Under the pieces are notes generated by a model. It searched no databases. It was not told where the DNA came from and worked only from the letters and a program-made list of their open reading frames with translations. From Cydia pomonella (Eukaryota > Arthropoda > Insecta > Lepidoptera > Tortricidae), in contig NW_026907786.1 of assembly GCF_033807575.1 (NCBI RefSeq), positions 1 through 64,000 on the forward strand: a stretch of DNA of 64,000 nucleotides. Reading direction: 5' to 3'. Made by a program: the position numbers and the translations under genes. Below, one piece after another: positions 51,501 to 61,002 of this stretch; position 1 is the first letter of the stretch, and the number at the start of each line of letters is the position of its first letter.

Positions 51501-54500
51501 TATTTATTAATTCACACAATTCAAGTTAACCAAATAGCACTCGTTCTGAAAAATTACTTGGGTTGTGTGAAGAGAATATTTCGTTGTAGTAGAAGGTGGC
51601 TAGTTATTGGAAAGTGGCGAGTAATAGACGATTTACCTTATAAATAATGTTTGCATATTCTAATTACGTAAAGGCCTCCTGTTATTATACGATATTTGTA
51701 CAATGTACAGTGGATTTTAAATATTTAAATATTCGTATTATCGATATAAGTAATAAAATCTGCGTACTTACCCTTTTCCTCTTTTTTTGTCTTTTTCTGT
51801 TCAACTGAACTTTTTACCAGAAGTGCCGACTCTGCAAATAGATAGCCGCGCAAGAAAAAACACTTTACTGTCTTGTGCATTGAAACTTTTTTCATCAAAT
51901 TCCATTCTATTCTATTCTAATGTTACAAGGCTGCTGTAGTTATTTACTACATTTCCCTAATTGATTTAGTAACGAATGTTTTAGATTTACCTTTAGTACT
52001 GCCGTCTGTTTTCACTTCATGTCTGGCAAACCTAGCAGAAGAATGCATTCAGTTTATAAACAATTATTATTTATTCCTTAATAAAGATAAAGATTTGCAA
52101 CAATATCTACTTAAATGTAATTGAATGTTTATTGAAAATGTTACTAAAATATCAACACCGTGTTTTTATTGAATTCCGTTAACTCCGGGATATGGGTAAG
52201 TACGTTTAAGGAAACTAAATGGCATAATTAATTTTCAGAAAAAAAATAACTGTTATAATATAGTTTTTTAAATTTTTATAAAAAGTAATTGAATGTTGCA
52301 TAAAGCGTTGTTGCAACACAGGTATTACATTTTATTCAACCAAGCAATTGAAAACTGTAACATATCAATGTCATTTCGAACATCAACCGTCCGAGATAGT
52401 ACTTACGTTTAGTAGCAAATGTATACACTCGTACTGAACACTAATGAATATGTAAACAAGCCATAAGGTAAGTGTTTACGCTCGTAAGGGCCTTATAAGC
52501 AAACTTGAGATAACTCGGGGCACTTATACTAAAGTGCTATACTAAGCACTAGTTATTTGTGCTCGACGGAGGCGGAAAGCCACAACTTCGTTTAGTGGCT
52601 GACGCTTTCCGCCCGGAGGGCAAAAATAGTTATTTGTACAACAAGAGAGCAAAGTTTGATATTTCTTCGAGTGCTTGTTTTGAGTCAGGTGCAAGCGAAA
52701 GATTCTATAGTACTCGCTACGCTCGTGAATCTAATTTAGAATCTTGAGCGTGGTAAGGGACTCAAAAGCGCACGAGATGTAAATAACTTTGATCTCGTGT
52801 AGTACACAAAATTTTTCACGTCAGTCAGCCATCAAAAAATACAACCTGAAAAAATTTAATCCGTCTTCATCACTATTTCACTCATGTTTTCTGAAGGTAT
52901 TCTAACAATTAACTTTAATTACCGCAATAAAACAAAACGAAAGAAATTACAATAAAATGATACGAAAATAATGAATTAACGAACATCAATTGACAGTTAT
53001 TTCGTGAACTTTTTTTTGTTAAAAAAAACTTTGTAAGTTACGGTCCGAATTGCGGATACTACAATTTGTCAACTATAGTAGAGATCGTTAAAAGTCGTTA
53101 AGTAGAATTATTTACTGCGTAACAATTGCTTAAATTTGTATAAGTATATTGTTTTGATTGTATAATAAAATACGTAAAATATGGTATTTTTATTAAATTT
53201 TAAACTTTTTATAAAAAAATTTTTTTTAATTAATTTAAATTTCATTAATTAATTATTACGAATGAAGACTCGTAGGGTGTTTTGGAACGATGCGGTCTGA
53301 CTTATTTCGGGGGTCTATTATAAACAGTCAATATATCGTTGAATTACGTATGCACTTTTTGTCTCTTTCTTTTTGCTAATGACGTGAAAGGGACAAAGAC
53401 AATAGAATCCAAATACTTCGAACTTGTATTAGGCCCCGCACGTTGAAATGACATTCGAATATGAAGGTCACTTGAATGTTATTTTGTCTCACTCAGTGAG
53501 CAAAATGCGATTTTACTCACTGTTTTTAAGCAGCAAATTACCCTTGTTCCAGCTGCTGACGTAAAAATATTTTATCGACAATTAAAAATATCGATGTTAC
53601 TGTCAACATCTAAATGTTCTACAAAATAAATATATTTATATAAAATCGGTATACTGCTTTTTAAATTTTAAAAAGGTATTTTTTGGAAGTTTTTTTTAAA
53701 ACCAGGTCAGTATTTCCACATTTACACTAAATGTTTTATTGTAGTCATTTTATATCGTTATTAATTTTTTAAACATTACTCCATTTTCACTTATTGCTAA
53801 AAGTAAATAAAAACTATAAATAGTGAAATTTACCTTAAGTGATAAAAATACCATTAGATACATAAACCATTTCGAGACAAACCTTATTATATTAATTTGT
53901 AAAATATAGGAGTTCTTTATTAAAACTATTAAGAATTTTCAATGGTCACATGTATTATTATATATCGACATCTTTTTTATCAATATCAAGTCCCTAGAAT
54001 GGTATCGTCTTGGCTCGTCTCAATCGTTTTTTGTCAAGTTCTTAAATTCGTCCCGTTCTGCTTTCGTCACCCATTCTTCATTCGTTACTTTTGAGGGTCG
54101 TCTATTTCTTATTCCGGCTCCTTTCGGTATTCGTCAACATCTTCTTTGGGCATGTTCGATGTAAGTCTATGTTGTTTTCAGACTCACTACTTATTCGTAA
54201 ATTCGTTGTTGGTCCTATTCGGTTTTTGTCAAGTTCTTAATTCATCTCATTCTGCATTCGTCACTTTCACTGGTAGTCTTTGTCATCTTTGGTCATATTT
54301 GTTGTTTGTCTTTTCCTAGCCTAATGCAAGAAGTAATGTAGGGAGCTATAAAAAAGAAACTTTATATCTTCATTTCCTGATACATACATTTCGGAACATG
54401 TTTATGGAAACAGCCCTAATGATTTCGAATGAGGTTAATAGAGAATGTGTCCAACAAAAAAATATATAAATTCCAAAAGAGGCAAAATAAGAAAAATACC

Positions 54501-57500
54501 AACATAGAATAATACCAAAAACGATAGGACAAATAACGAGTGAGTCTAAAAACAACATACACTAACATCGTACATGCCCAAAGAAGATGTTGACGAATAA
54601 CGAAATATGCCGGAATAAGAAATAGACCAACGACAAAGATTACCAATTATGATATGAACGACCCACGAAAGTGACGAATGAAGAATGGGCGACGAAAGCA
54701 GAACGGGATGAATTTAACAATTTGACAAAAAACGATTGTGACGAGCCAAGACGATACCCCTAGAATGTGCCCCCCGTGTTATCACAGATTAGCTTATAAG
54801 ATAAAAAATGAATTAATGATTATCTCCGAAATGGAGTTAATTAGAATACCGGATTCTATGAGAAAGTTACTTAATTTAAGCTCAGGAATGCACCCTTGAA
54901 TTTAACGGGGAAAAAAACACGGTGTATAAAAGAATTTTTAAAAATTACGCTTTTCAATTATACATACCCAGTCTTCTCTAAAAACTTTTTCCTTCTTGTA
55001 TCCAAACCATGAGTGACATATAGAGATTTAAATTCCGGAGTTAAGTTTTCAAAATCGTCACCATCCATTTCATCAATTTCTTTTACGATCTCAACTATTT
55101 CCGCCTCCTCGTACACTTTTTCCACTGGTCTAGAAAATTATACATAAATATGTACAATTTGGTATACATAAAAATTGTACTCGGGTAGTTCCGCAAATCA
55201 CCTGTCTGGTCGGTCTGATCCAATTGCGCGTATTAACCCGACAGTTGGGAATGTTGCATTTACCAGAATAAAGTTTTATTTGAAATCCAAGAAAAAGAAA
55301 AAATCAACATATTTTCTTTTATAAATGACACTAAAGAACACTTACTCTTCTAACAATTCGTTTTCACGTTGAGCTTCTTCATATGCTTGCGCCCAATTGT
55401 TAAATTCTGATTGACACAGTATCAAGTGTATGTTCTGTATGCAGTGCTTACTTTTAATAATTGCTGTAAGCGCTATCGCTGGCTGGTTGAATGTAAAACT
55501 CGTTAATGAGTCTACGACAAACCCACGATTGAATTTTGGCTGAGCAAAGAAGTCTATCAGTAGTTCTTGTGTCAAGTCCTTTGAAAAACATTAAGATTTT
55601 TAGTATAATAATCTGTTACTAATCTGTACGTGTATTATACATATTATATTGTTGATATATTGTTTCTGATACTGTTCTTACGATAACGTAGTATTACCCG
55701 TCCCCAACAGCATGGCGCAAAAGTAGGTTATATGTTATGAAGGCCGATTTTGATGATTATTATAGTACGTCAATCTATCTACTTAAACTACTGACGTGCC
55801 ATCAAAAAGTTATCAAAATTTCAAAATGGATCAATAGAAAATATGGGACAGAAGTTTCCCTTTCCAAAATATACACTTCTTTATTTCTTGTGAATTTACT
55901 TGAAATTTCCAAGATCTTTCTAACCTTTGAAACTTGAGGCTCTATAACGATTTAAAGTCTATAATGATTACTACATTCTCACTTAAATATTGTACTTAAA
56001 TAATTTAATAGGCTCTTGTAATACCTGTATTTTTTTTTTTTATTACTCGGTTGATTGTAATTCTATTTTAGTTTGAATATTGCAAAATTATTGCAAATGT
56101 TGGTGCCATTAGATTATACTCGTAGAAGTCAGATGAGGTAGAAGTCAGAGGTGAGCCGTATGAGGTCAAATAATCTTGCAAATACTTACCTGTTGAAACA
56201 TCGTCGTAGATCCCATTGCTTCCACTACATTGCTCTCTTTCTCTTTCTTTTTTTTATCGCCAGCCTTTGACCGAGGTGTAGTCATGTTTTTACTGTTCGC
56301 TAAGGCTTGAAGCTTTGTTAAAACCACATCAAACTCATCTTCTGTTTCACCGCCTAATTCTAGATATTAATATTATTCGTGTCTTTACATGTTTCACAAT
56401 TTCTATTTTCTATACTTAATACCAGGATGAATGACAAACTCGGAAATGCGCAATTCTCAAAAATGAAAAAGACAAAATGTCTAAAGAATTCATAATTCGA
56501 CTATAGTAGTTGAATTGTGATTTCGTATACCAAACTATAATTGCGTAGTATTGATAGGTGAACCCCGCATGAAAAACTGTGGCTTTTCAGTTTGTGTTAT
56601 TATAAGATGTAGTGATATTCATATATGTGTGATAGTCATATCCAATTATAGATGCGAAATAAACCTTTTTCTGCTCGTCGGCTGTAATGGTTGAATTAAG
56701 ATTCCGTATACCAACTATAATTGCGTACCTTTCATGTACTCGCAACTCAACTATAATATTAATTTGAGAATGGCTGTAGTCAACTATGAAGAATTTGACG
56801 AATCACGTGTCGCCACGCTCCCGTAGAAAAGACATAAACGGGCAACTATTTCATGACTTTCATGAGCATATTCATTCAACGCGAGTTTATGTCTTTTGTA
56901 CTACATTTTTGTCTACTGAGATACTTATCAATTTTCATTAATTATTTAGATTTTATAGTTAAAGAGTATTATACTAGATGACTCGTAGAAAAAGTATTGT
57001 ATACAATAGTGATATAATCGAGCTTTTCAATCTCGTACCTTACTTAGGTAACTGAGCTAGCTTCGTTGCCTAAACCCGGTACTCGACTGAAAAACTCTAT
57101 TATATCACGAATGTATAAAATACTATTTAGTGTGTTACCTTTTTTTTTATTATATCGTTCGCCATTTCCTAAATAGACCAATACTCGTAGATCGTTTATT
57201 AACAAAGTGCCGTACGTCTATGAAAATGCTGACAGTTCAATACAAATAGGTCTATACGCATCTCTCAAATGGTTAAATTTTTATCATAGCATTAATACGA
57301 AAGTGGAGGACCCACGCGAAATCACCATATCATACAAACATAGTCTTCATTTTCCTCTCAGGATATTAACATTGAAAATATTTTGACACAATTTGTTGTA
57401 TATCAACCACAGCTATTCCTCTGCGTCGATTTTTTTCAAAATTTTAATTATTATTATAAGAGTTAGGAGCATTTCAATATTTGTATAAAATCTTCCTAAT

Positions 57501-60500
57501 TTTTACAATAATTCAAAAATCTAAAAATTCATACGTAGGGGCAAATTATGTAAAAAAACAGAGGAAAATGGGGACTACGCGTTTATGGAGAAACGGCCAC
57601 TTTTCTCTTAACACCGAGAATCTAAAAACGATTGTAAAAAGCATTAGCAATACACCAGTGCACACCTTCAGGATGTTCGTTTTCTACTTCATCATCTCTC
57701 GCGATACTTCTTTTGTATATTTCATATGCTTCTTCCATCGCACTCTTTATTATTACTTTGGCTTCAGTATCGAGACAGCATAATGCTTCTACCATACACA
57801 TATCAATGTTAACTGTCGGTATGCCTAATCTCATACCAATCGTGTATGCCATTTCTTGTGATTGTAATTCTAAAATTTCAAATGCATTAAAAAGGACAGT
57901 AAAGGTATGAGTATCTGGTAATACTTAATTCTTAGGCCATGGGTTCGAGGCCTTGATACTGATAAGATTTCCAAAAATTATGCAAGAAAAATCATTTGGA
58001 TAATAGTTTTTTGTTATATTAGCAAAACATCGTGCGTGATGAAACCTGCATACATACGACTGAAAATATACCGTATTTTTATTGAATTCCGTTAACTGCG
58101 GGGTATCGGTAAGTACGTTTGAGGAAACTAAATGGCATAGTTAATTTTAAAAAGAAACTCTTACTAAACACGAAACAATATGTAAATAGGCCTTAAGGAA
58201 GTGTACACGCTCCTAAGGACCTTATCAGATAAAAATTAATTATTGATTATCTCCGAAATGGAGTTAATTAGAATACCGGTGTCTTTATGGAAGTTACTTA
58301 ATTTAAGCTCAGCGATGCACCCTTGAAATTAACGGAAATAAAAAAAAACACGGTGTATATTTAAAGGCGTATGTAAAATATCTAGACCGCAACTATATTT
58401 TTTATTAAGAGAGCGTGTGTAGGTTATTTTGAACACCTCACCCGCTTAGCTATTTCTGCTGCTGACTGTATAAACAGCAATGTTCAGTACATTATTACCC
58501 TAAATGCTATACCTTCACCCGGAGAACCATGAACAAAAACAATGAGTCCTTTGGATTGTACTTCGTGTTCGTTACTAGAACTATGATGATCAAATGCATC
58601 CAAGCATTCTTTAAGTGGATCTCTGCCGTCATCTTTTAATGCTTTTATTTCATCTTAAACAAACATAGGGTATAAAATATTTAATAGTGTTGTTTCAAGT
58701 GGTATGTACATGTGGCAGTGATGCCATAATCATTTTTATTATAAGTACCTGCTATTATTTCGGCTTCAGATCTAAATTTTCTTTGAACAATTTCTGTGGC
58801 CGTTTTGGACGATGCTATTTGTTTTCCAGTTTTAGGCGTTTTAGGGCCCTTTCTGTGTAAAACGTACAAAAATTAATACTAAGTATGGAAAGTAATTAAA
58901 ATGACGAAAACTAATATTAATTACATATTACATACTTAGTCGTAGTAGATGGTGATTTTCCTCTAGCAGCTGCTTCCGCCTCCATTTGCCTAAATACATT
59001 AAAGGCCCATCAATATTTAAAATAGCTATTTCATATTTAATAGCACAGTACAAGAGTTATTGTTAATAATATGATTGAAAACTCATACTTTTTAACGCGT
59101 TCTTTAAAATGCTTATAGAAGTTAACTATTTCATGGTGCATGCCAGCGCCAGGCGTTATTGCAGGAACAAGCATTTCTTCCGGTTTGTTGTAGTATTTAT
59201 ATAATAATTGATAGATTTCTTCCTCTTCAGTCCAGATTCTGGAGGATAAAAAAACATTGTTCAAAAATCGACTAAATATTACACACATTTGATATTTTTT
59301 CCCGAAAATTGTCAAACACAGGTAATAAATGTAATAATGAACACGGATTATTGCTAATACTATTTAACAAATAACAGTTTACTCGTAACAATAAAGAAAA
59401 CTCATTTAATTTCTAATGTCCCGATTATAATATTATAAATAATACTCACTGATCGCTATGTGCGAATATAAGTTCTATAGGAAAGGGGCAGGGGTTAGTT
59501 AAGCCGAAGTAATTGTCAGTTGTTTCTGCCCACGGCAGTGTTGGAGGAAAAGCAACGTTTCCTCCGATGACATGGACTTGAGGTATAATGCCAACCCCTC
59601 TTACTGGTATTGCCATTTTCCTGGGATTCATGTGGAACCGAAATAATAACATGCCTTCATAAACCATCTGTTGAGATAATTTACAAAAGTTAACACCGGG
59701 TTCTTAGCATATAGTACCTGTATAAAATACATAATGCCAAGTTTCATGTTTTTTTTGTTGGACGGGACAATTTTATAATTAGTAAGCTTCAGTTCAGCTC
59801 TAAGCTGTACTAAAACTGCATGTGTAAATACTATATAAACGAAAGCTAGTACCAACGCAAATGATTAAAAACTTACTTCCGTGACTGGTTTAAAAGCAAT
59901 GCTGAGCCATCCACCCTCACCGGGCTCAAATTTTCCAGAATTATCCAGCACCGTCATAGGATTATGTCCTTGAACTTTAAGTTTCAATGTGACGTACCAG
60001 ATACATGTTGGTTTGCCCCTATAAGATAATATAATAAGAGTAAATAGTTGTTTTTAATTACTAAATGAAGTTTATACCAGTGCTCGTCACAACGTACACA
60101 TTTTTTAAAGATATTGTATTTATTATTTTGTCTCCACATCTCACTGAGCCGAAGTCTATGGCCTCGACGTTTGATGCCAGGTAAGGCACAGCACAAAGTG
60201 CTTTCACTTTAACAGGAATTGTGATTCCATAAGGTACCTATAAAAAAAGAAGTTTAGTTTGAATATAGAAAAACCGGCCAAGAGCATGTCGGGCCACGCT
60301 CAGTGTAGGGTTCCGTAGTTACTCTTCCGTCACAATAAGCTAAACTGGAGCTTAAAGTATAGTAAATTGTTAACCAAGGGATGACACGGTACCTTTCACC
60401 CGAGTTAAACAAATAGGCAAATTTGCATAATCAGTACCTAATTAAAGTAAGTCTTTTTACTATGAAGGGAAAACTTTTTGCTATAACTCAAAAACAGCTA

Positions 60501-60902
60501 AACTGATCATGTCCGCTATAGTTTTCATTTAATGTCTTTCTTAAGCTCTACTTCCACAATTTTTTTCATATTTTTTGGACCTATGGTTCAAAAGTTAGAG
60601 GGGGGGGGACACATTTTTTTTTTCTTTCGGAGCGATTATCTCCGAATATATTCACTTTATCAAAAAATGTTTCTTGAAAACCCCTATTAGTTTTGAAAGA
60701 CCTTTCCAACGATACCCCACACTCTAGGGTTAAAGCGAAAAAAAAAAATCACCCCCACTTGGTATCCTAAAAAAAAAAAAATTTTATATTTTATTGTACG
60801 ACTTTGTCGGCTTTATTGATTTATATATCCATGCCAAATTTCAGCTTTCTAGCACTAACGACCACGGAGCAAAGCCTCGGACAGACAGACAGACAGACAG
60901 GC

Positions 60903-60959
<57 letters not shown>

Positions 60960-60962
60960 GGC

Positions 60963-61002
<40 letters not shown>

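Larger units (their letters stand above)
52156..54924. mobile_element. CACCGTGTTTTT MITE split by an inserted element
   Basis: The left part (52156-52499) and right part (54793-54924) align with the uninterrupted copy at 58069-58356. The left end is CACCGTGTTTTTATTGAATT, the right end AAAAACACGGTG, and interior words such as ATTATCTCCGAAATGGAGTT are shared. The left part also has about 180 bp absent from the other copy. Confidence 0.75.
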
